DNA from: Niabella agricola | GTDB taxonomy: Bacteria; Bacteroidota; Bacteroidia; Chitinophagales; Chitinophagaceae | Reading direction: 5' to 3' | Assembly: GCF_021538615.1 (NCBI RefSeq) | Contig: NZ_JAJHIZ010000003.1 | Location: 3,782,001 to 3,846,000, forward strand | DNA length: 64,000 nt | Shown: positions 52,731 to 61,517 of the stretch, in pieces | Layout: the number at the start of each line of letters is the position of its first letter | How positions within the stretch are numbered: position 1 is the stretch's first letter | Program-made: the position numbers and the translations under genes | Notes under the pieces: generated by a model | The model's database searches: none | Told to the model about the DNA's origin: nothing | Seen by the model: the letters and a program-made list of their open reading frames with translations, nothing else

Positions 52731-54386
52731 ATGAAACAGGTAAAAGGAAATCTGGTGGATATTATGGGGCGGACCGTCAATTTTGCTTTGGTAGAATTTG
52801 ATGAGGCACAGATCCGGAAGATACAGGTCATCGGAACGGAACCAGTGGCCGGCCATCCCTATATACTGCCGGGGTTTATAGACAGCCACGTACATATCGA
52901 GAGCAGCATGCTGGTTCCTTCAGAATTTGCGCGTCTTGCGGTAGTACATGGAACCGTAGCCACCGTAAGTGATCCGCATGAGATCGCTAACGTTTGCGGA
53001 ATGGAGGGCGTACGGTACATGATCGAAAATGGAAATACGGTACCATTCAAGTTTAATTTTGGCGCACCGAGCTGTGTACCTGCTACCGGTTTTGAAACGG
53101 CCGGTGCAAGACTTGGGGTGGAGGAGGTAACCGAGCTGTTGCAATATCCGGAGATCCGCTATCTGAGCGAGATGATGAACTTTCCAGGCGTGCTGGCACA
53201 TGACCTGGAGGTGATGGAAAAAATAAACGCGGCGCACAGGGCCGGGAAACCCGTTGACGGACATGCCCCGGGCTTAAGAGGGATCGATGCGCTGCGATAT
53301 GCAGAGGCCATCGCAGATAATACGGCGGGGCTGCCGGGCACGGATCACGAATGCTTTACAAAAGAAGAGGCCCTGGATAAGTTAAAGGCCGGTATGAAGA
53401 TCCTGATCCGGGAGGGTAGCGCTGCCAAAAATTTCGACGCGTTGATCGGCCTGTTAAACGAATATCCCGGGGAAATCATGTTCTGCAGCGACGATAAACA
53501 CCCCGACAGCCTGGAAGCAGGGCATATTGACCGGCTCTGCGCCCGCGCGGTGGCAAAAGGAGTGAATGTATTTGATGTATTAAAGGCGGCCTGCGTAAAC
53601 CCGGTTGCGCATTACAAGCTGGACGTTGGACAGCTAAAAAAAGGCGATCCGGCTGACCTGATCCTGGTAGAAGATCTGCAGCATTTCAGGGTGCTGGAAA
53701 CCTATATTAACGGTCGCCTGGTGGCATCCGGAGGCAAGACGTTGATCCAGAGTTTCCCAGCCGGGATTATCAATCATTTTGAGTGCCGGCCAAAAGCAAT
53801 TTCTGATTTCCGGATACCTGTTGCCGATCAGCCCAATGTACCGGTTATCGAAGCCCTTGACGGGCAGTTGATCACCAATGCGCTGCTTTTAGCACCTCCG
53901 CAGGAACACGGGGCGTTTGTAAGCGATCCCGGTCAGGACCTGTTAAAAATTACGGTAGTAAACCGGTACCGGGACACTGCACCGGCGATGGCTTTTATCC
54001 GGAACTTCGGATTGAAACGGGGTGCCATGGCCTCTTCCGTAGCGCACGACAGTCATAATATTATTGCTGTGGGGGCGGATGATGAAAGTTTGTGCAGGGC
54101 GGTAAATCTTGTAATCACTGCAAAAGGCGGTGTTGCTGCGGTTGATGAAGACCGGGAGCTGATGGTACCATTGCCCGTAGCGGGTTTAATGAGCAATGAA
54201 GACGGGTACACGGTTGCTATGGCTTATACAGCCATTGACCAGATGGTAAAAGCAATGGGTTCAACGCTTTCGGCTCCTTTTATGACCCTTTCGTTTATGG
54301 CCTTACTGGTCATTCCTGCTCTGAAACTAAGCGATAAAGGGCTGTTTGACGGCAGAAAATTTGAATTGATTAACACGGGAAAGTGA
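52731..54386 (+). CDS. ade: Adenine deaminase
   Basis: A 551-aa amidohydrolase that converts adenine to hypoxanthine with release of ammonia, feeding purine salvage. Metal ligands H53 and H55 are in GFIDSHVHIESSM, and VDGHAPGL and FCSDDKHPDSL supply further ligands. The C-terminal domain contains RNFGLKRGAMASSVAHDSHNI and AVNLVITAKGGVAAVD, specific to the Ade family. I start at the ATG at 52731; the TTG at 52719 is weaker. It is divergent from the glycosyltransferase fusion gene. Confidence 0.94.
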   Translation: MKQVKGNLVDIMGRTVNFALVEFDEAQIRKIQVIGTEPVAGHPYILPGFIDSHVHIESSMLVPSEFARLAVVHGTVATVSDPHEIANVCGMEGVRYMIENGNTVPFKFNFGAPSCVPATGFETAGARLGVEEVTELLQYPEIRYLSEMMNFPGVLAHDLEVMEKINAAHRAGKPVDGHAPGLRGIDALRYAEAIADNTAGLPGTDHECFTKEEALDKLKAGMKILIREGSAAKNFDALIGLLNEYPGEIMFCSDDKHPDSLEAGHIDRLCARAVAKGVNVFDVLKAACVNPVAHYKLDVGQLKKGDPADLILVEDLQHFRVLETYINGRLVASGGKTLIQSFPAGIINHFECRPKAISDFRIPVADQPNVPVIEALDGQLITNALLLAPPQEHGAFVSDPGQDLLKITVVNRYRDTAPAMAFIRNFGLKRGAMASSVAHDSHNIIAVGADDESLCRAVNLVITAKGGVAAVDEDRELMVPLPVAGLMSNEDGYTVAMAYTAIDQMVKAMGSTLSAPFMTLSFMALLVIPALKLSDKGLFDGRKFELINTGK

Positions 54387-54535
54387 TGGCTTCACCGTTT
54401 CAGCCGGATTTTTAGAAAAAAGTGTTTGTCATTCGCCGTACCAATCCGCCCATTTACCGATATCTGGCGTTCACATGCGAAAAATCTGTTGTAAGGCCTA
54501 TCTTAGGGGGGTATTTTTACAAAAAATATTGAACA

Positions 54536-55357
54536 ATGAGTGAAAATAATCCGTATAATACCGAATTCTATAACAAATCAGAAAAAACCGACCAGCCGGA
54601 TCCCAAGACTTCCGGGTCTCAGCCGCCTTATTTTAAGGAGCGGAATGCACAAGGGCATATTTGGGTAGGCTTGTTTTTGGTGCTGATTGGTGTGGTGTAC
54701 CTGCTGAAGAGAATGGGCTTTGTGTTCCCGGATTTTATGCTTTCCTGGCAGATGTTTCTGATCGTACTGGGGATCTTTATCGGTTTCCGGAAAAACTTTC
54801 AGGGGCCGGGCTGGCTTATTCTGATTCTGGTAGGTTCTCTGTTCCTTGTAAATGAATTCTTCCTGTTCAATGCGTTGCGAAAGTTTATCTTCCCCATAGC
54901 GTTGATTGGCGCAGGTCTGTTTTTCATCCTCCGTCCCAGGAAAACATATGAATTCGTTACCCAGGATCCTAATACCGGCGACCCGACGGGAAAAAAGACC
55001 TATCGGGGCAGCGTCAGCAATGAAGACATCATTGATGCTACTTCCATTTTCGGAGGCACCAAGAAAAAAGTGCTCTCCAAGAATTTCCGTGGGGGCGATA
55101 TGGTGAACGTATTCGGCGGTAGTGAAATTGACCTGCTGCAGGCAGATATCAGCGGAACCGCGGTGTTGGAGGTGACTGCGATATTGGGAGGCGCAACCTT
55201 GCTGATCCCTTCTCACTGGAATGTAGTTTCGGAAGCCGTAGCCATACTGGGAGAAGTGAAAGACAAACGGGTGTCGATGGGGAATGTGGATACTACAAAG
55301 ACGTTGGTATTAAAAGGTACCGTAATTTTAGGGGGAATTGATATTAAGAGTTTTTAG
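54536..55357 (+). CDS. LiaF-like membrane protein
   Basis: A 273-aa protein with a soluble N-terminal 40 residues, four membrane segments (IWVGLFLVLIGVVYLLKRMGF to IFPIALIGAGLFFILRP) and a C-terminal beta-helical LiaF-like domain (residues about 155-273) with repeats IDATSIFGGTKKKV, VNVFGGSEIDL and VTAILGGATLLIPSHWNV. LiaF proteins inhibit the LiaRS envelope-stress system in Firmicutes. Here the two genes downstream are a LytS-type kinase and LytTR regulator, giving a plausible three-component envelope sensor. Confidence 0.88.
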   Translation: MSENNPYNTEFYNKSEKTDQPDPKTSGSQPPYFKERNAQGHIWVGLFLVLIGVVYLLKRMGFVFPDFMLSWQMFLIVLGIFIGFRKNFQGPGWLILILVGSLFLVNEFFLFNALRKFIFPIALIGAGLFFILRPRKTYEFVTQDPNTGDPTGKKTYRGSVSNEDIIDATSIFGGTKKKVLSKNFRGGDMVNVFGGSEIDLLQADISGTAVLEVTAILGGATLLIPSHWNVVSEAVAILGEVKDKRVSMGNVDTTKTLVLKGTVILGGIDIKSF

Positions 55358-55460
55358 CGGGAAGTGAATAGTAAATCGTTAATGATGAATAGTCAATAAA
55401 GAATAGGTGGTGTCTTTGGTTGAATACGGATGTTTTTCCTGACTGGTATCGGCCAGGTCG

Positions 55461-55516
55461 CAATCTCAAATCTCAAACCCCAAATCTCAAACTCCAAGTC
55501 TCAAGTCTCAAATCCA
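55461..55516 (+). repeat. Degenerate tandem heptamer repeat (TCTCAAA family)
   Basis: About eight copies of TCTCAAA with variation (TCTCAAACCCC, CTCCAAG, TCTCAAG) lie directly before the GTG start of the LytS-type kinase, 11 bp away. The unit is 7-8 bp with no unique spacers, so it is not a CRISPR array. It belongs to the same family as 18078-18176 and 45020-45080. Confidence 0.65.
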
Positions 55517-55526
55517 AACAAATTCT

Positions 55527-56573
55527 GTGTCCACCTCTCCATTAACAGCAAAAAGATTTCTTACACCGGTGATCATCGCCTGGGTGGTTCTGGTAAACGC
55601 CCAGGTGTTTTTTTTGCGTAGCTCTTTTCCGTTTTTCCCGCTGTACATTGTTCTTACGGATAGCCTGTTGAGCAATTTACTGCTATTGGTAGCGGGATTG
55701 CTGATGTTGAACGTAACCAAGTACTATTTGCCCTCCACCTACCAGTATACCAGCGTTATTGCTGCCTGCCTGGTGCTAACGGGTTTGTGGCTTTTTGTTT
55801 CCAATACCTTTTTGAAAATATTTCTGGGCGACTCGGAAGCGTACGCGGCCTTTCTTAAGAATTCGCTGATCATCCGCGCGGGCTTTGCTTTCCTGGTGCT
55901 TACAATTCTGACCATTGCTGCCATTTTATGGTACAATTGGGTAGAGCGGCAAAAAGTAGAACAGCGGCGCTTGGATGCAGACCGGCTGTCGCGGGAAGCA
56001 GAGCTGTTTAAACTACGTCAGCAATTGCAACCCCATTTTTTGTTCAACAGCCTTAATTCCATCAACGCCCTGATCGGGTTAAATCCCCAGCAGGCACGCC
56101 GGATGGTACAACAGCTATCTGATTTCTTAAGAGGCACGCTGAAAAAAGAAGAATCTCAAATGATCTCCCTTACCGAAGAGATCAGTTATTTGAACTTATA
56201 TTTGGAGATCGAAAAAGTCCGTTTTGGAAACCGGCTGATGACGTCCATTTCCATCGATGAGAATACAAAAGAATTGCAGTTGCCTACATTGCTGCTCCAG
56301 CCCATTGTGGAAAATGCGATCAAGTTCGGGCTCTATGATACAATCGGCGAAACGCTGATCACTATTGAAAGTACCAGGGAGCTGTCGGAATTGTGCATTA
56401 TGGTCAGCAATCCTTTTGATCCGGAAACATCGCTGCCTAAAACGGGTACCGGTTTTGGATTGAGCTCTATTAAAAGAAGGTTATACCTGCTGTATGGAAG
56501 GAATGACCTGCTGTCTACAAAAACAAAAGAAAATATATATTATACAATCGTAAAAATACCGCAACAGGCATGA
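55527..56573 (+). CDS. LytS/YehU-type sensor histidine kinase
   Basis: A 348-aa histidine kinase of the His_kinase (PF06580) type. Four to five membrane helices occupy residues about 10-140, followed by a coiled coil and the H box LRQQLQPHFLFNSLNSINALI, then the N box PTLLLQPIVENAIKFGLYD and the G box TGFGLSSIKRRL. There is no large sensor domain, so it probably senses within the membrane. The start is GTG at 55527; no in-frame ATG exists before the repeat block. The stop overlaps the regulator start by 4 bp. Confidence 0.93.
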   Translation: MSTSPLTAKRFLTPVIIAWVVLVNAQVFFLRSSFPFFPLYIVLTDSLLSNLLLLVAGLLMLNVTKYYLPSTYQYTSVIAACLVLTGLWLFVSNTFLKIFLGDSEAYAAFLKNSLIIRAGFAFLVLTILTIAAILWYNWVERQKVEQRRLDADRLSREAELFKLRQQLQPHFLFNSLNSINALIGLNPQQARRMVQQLSDFLRGTLKKEESQMISLTEEISYLNLYLEIEKVRFGNRLMTSISIDENTKELQLPTLLLQPIVENAIKFGLYDTIGETLITIESTRELSELCIMVSNPFDPETSLPKTGTGFGLSSIKRRLYLLYGRNDLLSTKTKENIYYTIVKIPQQA

Positions 56574-57304
56574 GCAAAGTAATCATCATCGACGACGAAT
56601 TTTTGGCAAGAAGTATGGTAAAAGAATACCTGCAGAAATATCCCCAGCTGGAGCTGGTGGCTGAATGCGGCGACGGGTTTGAAGGAATGAAAGCTATACA
56701 AGAGCATAAGCCGGACTTGATTTTTTTGGATATCCAAATGCCCAAGATCAGTGGTTTTGAAATGCTAGAGCTGATTGAAGAACCCCCGGCCGTGATTTTT
56801 GCCACCGCATTTGATGAGTACGCGATTAAGGCATTTGAGGCACATGCAGTGGATTACCTGTTAAAACCTTTTGACCAGGAGCGTTTTGATAAAGCGGTGA
56901 ATAAATTTCTGGCTCAGCACAAGGGGAGCGCCACCAATACGCAGGAATTGCTGAATGATGTGCAGCTTCCCAATTCGAATAACCGGATCGTGGTGAAAAA
57001 CGGAAGCAAAATCAAGATTATTCCGGTACAGGAGGTCTTGTACCTGGAGGCCGCCGATGACTTTGTAAAGATCTTTACAAAGGATGGTTATTTCCTTAAA
57101 AATAAAACCATGTCATTCTTTGAAGCCTTTTTGCCACCCGACCTGTTTGTGCGGAGCCACCGTTCCTATATTGTAAACATCCAGGAAATTACGCGCATTG
57201 ATCCGTATGAAAAAGACGGTCATGTGGCCATTCTCAAAAATGGCACAAAGATCAATGTGAGCCGGAATGGATATGGAAAGCTAAAGGCGGTGTTGGGACT
57301 GTAA
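56570..57304 (+). CDS. LytTR-family response regulator
   Basis: A 244-aa response regulator with a receiver (IIDDEFLARSMV, phospho-acceptor D in FLDIQMPKISG, conserved K in LLKPFDQERF) and a C-terminal LytTR DNA-binding domain (IKIIPVQEVLYLEAADDFVKIF, FVRSHRSYIVNIQEI). It is translationally coupled to the kinase by a 4-bp overlap. Such regulators control cell-envelope and autolysis functions; the LiaF-like gene upstream is probably part of the same response. Confidence 0.95.
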   Translation: MSKVIIIDDEFLARSMVKEYLQKYPQLELVAECGDGFEGMKAIQEHKPDLIFLDIQMPKISGFEMLELIEEPPAVIFATAFDEYAIKAFEAHAVDYLLKPFDQERFDKAVNKFLAQHKGSATNTQELLNDVQLPNSNNRIVVKNGSKIKIIPVQEVLYLEAADDFVKIFTKDGYFLKNKTMSFFEAFLPPDLFVRSHRSYIVNIQEITRIDPYEKDGHVAILKNGTKINVSRNGYGKLKAVLGL

Positions 57305-57561
57305 CCCCCGTATTTGGTGTTGCGGCTCTCGCCTGCTAACAGTACTGCTTGGATGCAGTTGCGGTGGAAACAGCATTCTTTATGCGAACTTTTTTGGCGC
57401 GGGGTTAATCTTCCCAGGTGCTTTTCGGCCTTGTTATTTTTTACCTGCGATCCCTATATTCCCGGTAAAAGTAGGTACCTGAAATAGCTGTTTATTAATT
57501 GCCTTTTCTTAACTTTAGTACGCCAATTTAAATCTATTGTTACCTTTAAAGAAAATCAACT

Positions 57562-57897
57562 ATGGGAAAGTTTGTAATTACCAAGAGGGCAAACGGGGAA
57601 TTCCAGTTTAACCTGAAAGCGGGCAATGGCCAGGTGATCCTTACCAGTGAAGGCTATACCACGAAGGCTGCTTGTGATAACGGCATAGCGTCGGTTAAAA
57701 AAAATGCTTCCGATGACGCGAGCTATGACCGCAAAACATCGTCTAACGGCAAACCCTTTTTTAATCTGAAAGCCGGCAATGGTCAGGTGATTGGGAAAAG
57801 CGAGCTCTATGAGTCAGAAGCTGCCCGCGAAAACGGAATCGAGTCGGTAAAAAAGAATGCACCAGATGCCGATATTGCCGATGAAACAAACGGTTAG
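57562..57897 (+). CDS. YegP-family (DUF1508) tandem-domain protein
   Basis: A 111-aa protein made of two DUF1508 repeats (residues about 3-50 and 55-102). Both contain the identical core NLKAGNGQVI and end with G-I-x-S-V-K-K-N-A, so they arose by internal duplication. The fold is a small beta-alpha unit of unknown function, frequent in environmental bacteria and often induced under stress. It is monocistronic and followed by a long stem-loop. Confidence 0.93.
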   Translation: MGKFVITKRANGEFQFNLKAGNGQVILTSEGYTTKAACDNGIASVKKNASDDASYDRKTSSNGKPFFNLKAGNGQVIGKSELYESEAARENGIESVKKNAPDADIADETNG

Positions 57898-57979
57898 CGC
57901 CCGGAGTACATGAGCCTTGTTGCTGGTACCTCGCCGGTGATGGGTTAAAATTCTTTAAATGGCCCGTTGGGTTGACGGA

Positions 57980-58057
57980 GGTTGTATCAAAAATTATTTA
58001 GTGTAGCTGCGGTTGTGAAGGCAGCGTTATCCTGAAGATTTTTGATATAACCTTTTT
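57980..58057 (+). terminator. Long stem-loop, probable terminator after the YegP gene
   Basis: GGTTGTATCAAAAAT (57980-57994) pairs with ATTTTTGATATAACC (58038-58052) over 15 bp with one G-T wobble, encloses an inner GCTGC/GCAGC stem and is followed by five T. The stem begins 83 bp after the YegP stop codon, far for a terminator, so a structured repeat is an alternative. Confidence 0.45.
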
Positions 58058-58117
58058 ATATGTTCATAAACGGACTTTTAGCGGTTCATGCTTGATGCTG
58101 AAGCGTATTGCATGCGC

Positions 58118-59491
58118 CTATATTACCCGTTTTAAGGTCTTTAGTTTTCCTTTCAGCGAAGGATATGCTAACGGAATATCGGGCCAGTTACGGGCTTTTA
58201 AAATGCTTTTTGCATGGCTGAAGGTTTCGAAGGAAAACCGGCCATGATAGCGACCGATGCCACTGTTGCCCCGGCCTCCGAAGGGCAGGTTTTTGTTCAG
58301 GTAATGCATCGCTGCCGTATTTACACACCCGCCGCCAAAGGGAACCTGCTGCAGCCACCGGTCGGCCTCTTTTTTATCGTTGGTAAATATATAGAAGGCC
58401 AGCGGGTTTTCATTCTGCCGGATAAGCGCCAGCGCTTCTTCTTCGGTTTCATAACCGATAACGGGCAGCAACGGTCCGAAAATTTCTTCTTTCATTATTG
58501 GTGCGCCCATGGAAGGTGCATCGATCAGCGTGGGCGCAATGAATAATTGTTCTTCGTTATGTTCGCCGCCATGGAGGATGGTTTGTTCACTCATTAACTG
58601 CTTCAGCCGGTGAAAATGTTTGTTGTTAATGATGCGGCCGTAATCATAGCTGCTGATGGGATGTTGTCCGTAGAATTTCAGGATCGTTGCTTTCAGAAGC
58701 TGGATTAATGTGGCTTTAACCGTATTGTGCACCAGCAGGTAATCCGGGGTAATGCACATCTGGCCGGCATTGGAGAATTTGATATTGATGATCCGTTTGG
58801 CCGCCGTTTTCAATGTTGCATTGGCGGTAACCACACAGGGGCTTTTTCCCCCGAGCTCCAATGTTACCGGTGTGAGTTGGGCTGCTGCCTTTTGATAAAT
58901 GATCTTTCCTACCATGGTGCTTCCGGTGTAAAAAACGTGGTCATACCGGAAATCATCCATCAGCCGGGGAATAAGCGTAACGCCTTCTCCCGGAACATAG
59001 AGCACGTAGTTGGCGGGAAACGCTTCACTGATGATCTGTCCCATTACTTTTTCCGTGGCTGCTGCCAGTTCGCTGGGTTTTAACACCACACAGTTACCTG
59101 CGGCTATGGCGCCGATCAGGGGCATGAATAATAACTGAAAAGGATAATTCCAGGGAGCGATGATCAGCACCAGCCCCAACGGTTCGTAAAGGATGCTGCT
59201 TTTACCCGGTATGTTAGCCAGGTTGGTGGCAACGGGTTGGGGGGCCATCCACTCGTCAAGCGAACGGATGCCGGCATCGATTTCCGAGATGACCATACCG
59301 GTTTCAGTGATCCAAACCTCTTCCTTGCTTTTATGCAGATCCTGAAACAATGCGTCACTCAGTGCTTCTTCATGGCGCAGGATGCTTTCTTTTAATTGTT
59401 GCAGTTGTTTTTTCCGGAATGCGATCGGACGCGTAGCTCCCGTATGGAAAAAACCGCGCATGCTATTCAACTCGTTGATCAGGCCTGTCAT
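58118..59491 (-). CDS. Aldehyde dehydrogenase family protein
   Basis: A 457-aa NAD(P)-dependent aldehyde dehydrogenase of the ALDH3-like short group (as in coniferyl or fatty aldehyde dehydrogenases). E212 in LELGGKSP is the general base and C246 in NAGQMCITPDY the catalytic nucleophile; FYTGSTMVGKII binds the cofactor and EEIFGPLLPVI follows. The C-terminus contains PFGGRGNSGIGRYHG. It lies 130 bp after the methyltransferase gene on the same strand, so the two may be linked. The substrate is not determined. Confidence 0.92.
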   Translation of the reverse strand: MTGLINELNSMRGFFHTGATRPIAFRKKQLQQLKESILRHEEALSDALFQDLHKSKEEVWITETGMVISEIDAGIRSLDEWMAPQPVATNLANIPGKSSILYEPLGLVLIIAPWNYPFQLLFMPLIGAIAAGNCVVLKPSELAAATEKVMGQIISEAFPANYVLYVPGEGVTLIPRLMDDFRYDHVFYTGSTMVGKIIYQKAAAQLTPVTLELGGKSPCVVTANATLKTAAKRIINIKFSNAGQMCITPDYLLVHNTVKATLIQLLKATILKFYGQHPISSYDYGRIINNKHFHRLKQLMSEQTILHGGEHNEEQLFIAPTLIDAPSMGAPIMKEEIFGPLLPVIGYETEEEALALIRQNENPLAFYIFTNDKKEADRWLQQVPFGGGCVNTAAMHYLNKNLPFGGRGNSGIGRYHGRFSFETFSHAKSILKARNWPDIPLAYPSLKGKLKTLKRVI

Positions 59492-59620
59492 TGGTTCGTT
59501 GTTTATGATTTCCGGATGCCATGTCCGGATATGTTCGCGGACACCTGCAAAAACCGGATGCGCTTCTCAGCCTGACAAATTTCGACAAGATTTTTAAGAT
59601 TGTCAAATGTACTTGCCGGC

Positions 59621-60337
59621 TTATTTAAAAGCGGCAAAGGAAGCAAAGCAAAGATGCTTGTGAAGCAAGGCCACTGTTTTAAAACCAGATTGCTGTAAGA
59701 GATTGGTTTGATAAAGTACGCTCCTGGGGGAGTCTTCTTTTTCAATATATGCAAATACATGATCCCGGTACGCTTCATCCTTCAAACCAGTGAGGTAATT
59801 GCCGTACTGCTGTGTAAAAAGCAGGTGCCGGAGCGAGGGATGATCTTCGGTTACCAGGTCAAAGATCCAGATGCTGCCTCCCGGCTTCAGAAGCCGGTAA
59901 AATTTTGCAAAGGCTGCTTCCCAGTCGGCGTCCTCCCGTAAATGATGCAGCGTAGCCGTGGCAATGATCACATCATAGGCCGTTTCCTCCAATGCCGCCG
60001 TTCTGAAATCTTCTTTTATAGTAGTTACCCTGCCGGTTGTCAATGGCTGCACCCGTTCTCTGGCTTTATCCAGCATGGGCTTGCTCAGGTCCACGAGCGT
60101 TACGTCGGGGTTGGAGGTTGTTTTTGACAAGAGCTTTACCGGGTAGTTGCCGGCCCCGCATCCGATGTCGAGTAGCTTTTTCAAATGAGAGGTAGTGGCA
60201 ACAATGCCGTCCGTGATCAGCTCCATATTAAAGCTGGCATCCAAGGTTGTTTGCTGTCCGGTTTCGAGATTTGAAAAACGGGCCACATCCTGGTCGAAGC
60301 GCTCTTCAATTTCTTTTAATGTTGATTTCTGTTCCAT
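59621..60337 (-). CDS. Class I SAM-dependent methyltransferase
   Basis: A 238-aa methyltransferase. The SAM-binding motif LLDIGCGAGNYPVKLL lies near residue 60-75, then VTLVDLSKPMLDKARERV, DVIIATATLHHL and LLKPGGSIWIFDLV follow in the usual order of motifs I to III. The substrate is unknown. The ATG at 60337 is chosen over an ATG at 60406 that would overlap the LysR operator region. It is divergent from the LysR gene, which probably regulates it. Confidence 0.88.
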   Translation of the reverse strand: MEQKSTLKEIEERFDQDVARFSNLETGQQTTLDASFNMELITDGIVATTSHLKKLLDIGCGAGNYPVKLLSKTTSNPDVTLVDLSKPMLDKARERVQPLTTGRVTTIKEDFRTAALEETAYDVIIATATLHHLREDADWEAAFAKFYRLLKPGGSIWIFDLVTEDHPSLRHLLFTQQYGNYLTGLKDEAYRDHVFAYIEKEDSPRSVLYQTNLLQQSGFKTVALLHKHLCFASFAAFK

Positions 60338-60368
60338 ACAATGGTTTTCATTCAAAACTAAAAACAGC

Positions 60369-60423
60369 AATGATACTTTAAAAATACTATTTTTATCATT
60401 GATCAATACTTAAAAGGTATCAT
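60369..60423. promoter_or_regulatory. Inverted-repeat operator between methyltransferase and LysR genes
   Basis: AATGATA (60369-60375) and TATCATT (60394-60400) form an inverted repeat, and a third half-site GTATCAT (60417-60423) overlaps the LysR start codon. Sites with several half-sites in a divergent gap are typical for LysR-type regulators that control themselves and the divergent gene. Confidence 0.5.
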
Positions 60424-61318
60424 GGAAATCCGGCATTTAGTGTACTTCCACATGCTTGCAAAAGAATTACATTTTGGAAGGGCTGCGGCAAAATTGTTTA
60501 TCTCCCAACCACCACTGAGCCGCCAGATCCGGGAGCTTGAAGCAGAACTCGGCTTGCTCTTGTTTGAGCGGAATAACAAACGGGTGGCGCTAACCGAAGC
60601 CGGCCGGTATTTCCTGTCTGAAAGCACCGCACTGCTGCAACAGCTGGAGAAGGCAAAATTAAAGGCAAGGCAGATTCATGATTCCCTGGCCGGCACTTTC
60701 CGGCTGGGATACATCAGTTCCGCGCCCAGGAGCATTCTTGCCCAGGTGCTGAAAACGATAAAAGTGCAGTATCCCTTTTTGCGGGTAAACCTGTATGAAG
60801 CAGCTACACAACGGCAACGGGCGGCATTGGAAAGCGGAACACTTGATTTGGGTATTGCCCGCGCGCCAGTGCTGGCCCCGCAATTAGAGCAACGACTGTT
60901 GCTGACCGAATATTTTTGCCTGGCAAAGCCAAAGGGAAAAAAGATCCCGTTGCGGGAGCTGGCCACGCAGTCTTTTGTTTCCTTCAATAAGGATTATGCA
61001 CCGGATTACCACCAGCAGTTCCTGTATTGCTGCCACCAGCTGGGGTTTGAGCCGCAAGTGATCCATGAATGTAATAATATGCCCTCAATTCTGGAGTTGG
61101 TGGCCGGAGGTATGGGCCTGGCCATTGTTCCGCAATCGGTCCGGAAATTATTCCGTTTTACGGACCTGGATTTTGTGCCGTTGCGCCAGTTGCCGGTACG
61201 CACGGAAACCATGCTGGTTTTTGATCCGGAGAACCGCCAGCCTGCCTTACCGGTATTTGTGGCATTATTGGAGAAAGCGTATCAGCATTTTAGCAACAGC
61301 CTGGGGAAACATACATAG
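60422..61318 (+). CDS. LysR-family transcriptional regulator
   Basis: A 298-aa LysR-type regulator. The winged helix-turn-helix spans residues 1-60 (LAKELHFGRAAAKLFISQPPLSRQIRELEAELG) and the effector-binding domain from about 90 follows the CynR/BenM pattern (TFRLGYISSAPRSIL, LDLGIARAPV, VAGGMGLAIVPQSV). The effector is unknown. It is divergent from the methyltransferase gene. Confidence 0.95.
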   Translation: MEIRHLVYFHMLAKELHFGRAAAKLFISQPPLSRQIRELEAELGLLLFERNNKRVALTEAGRYFLSESTALLQQLEKAKLKARQIHDSLAGTFRLGYISSAPRSILAQVLKTIKVQYPFLRVNLYEAATQRQRAALESGTLDLGIARAPVLAPQLEQRLLLTEYFCLAKPKGKKIPLRELATQSFVSFNKDYAPDYHQQFLYCCHQLGFEPQVIHECNNMPSILELVAGGMGLAIVPQSVRKLFRFTDLDFVPLRQLPVRTETMLVFDPENRQPALPVFVALLEKAYQHFSNSLGKHT

Positions 61319-61517
61319 CGGGCCAGCAGATGAAAAGCTGCGCCCCTTTATACGTATGCAAAGAACTTACCGGCCGGTATCGCCCGTTCAGGACTTCCGT
61401 TTACTCCAGATGTTACAATCCGTTCATCCTTCGGGATTTTTAATAAACAACCAGCGAATGCGGGGGTGAACAATGGCCCGCTGGAGCCTGTTCTTGGAAA
61501 AGTTGTAACTTTCATCT

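Noticed and set aside
55461-55516. Short tandem repeats that could suggest a CRISPR array
   Set aside because: The unit is only 7-8 bp, degenerate, and has no unique spacers; no cas genes are nearby.
61065-61469. A 134-codon plus-strand frame overlapping the end of the LysR gene
   Set aside because: It is a shadow of the LysR frame with composition unlike a protein and extends into non-coding sequence.
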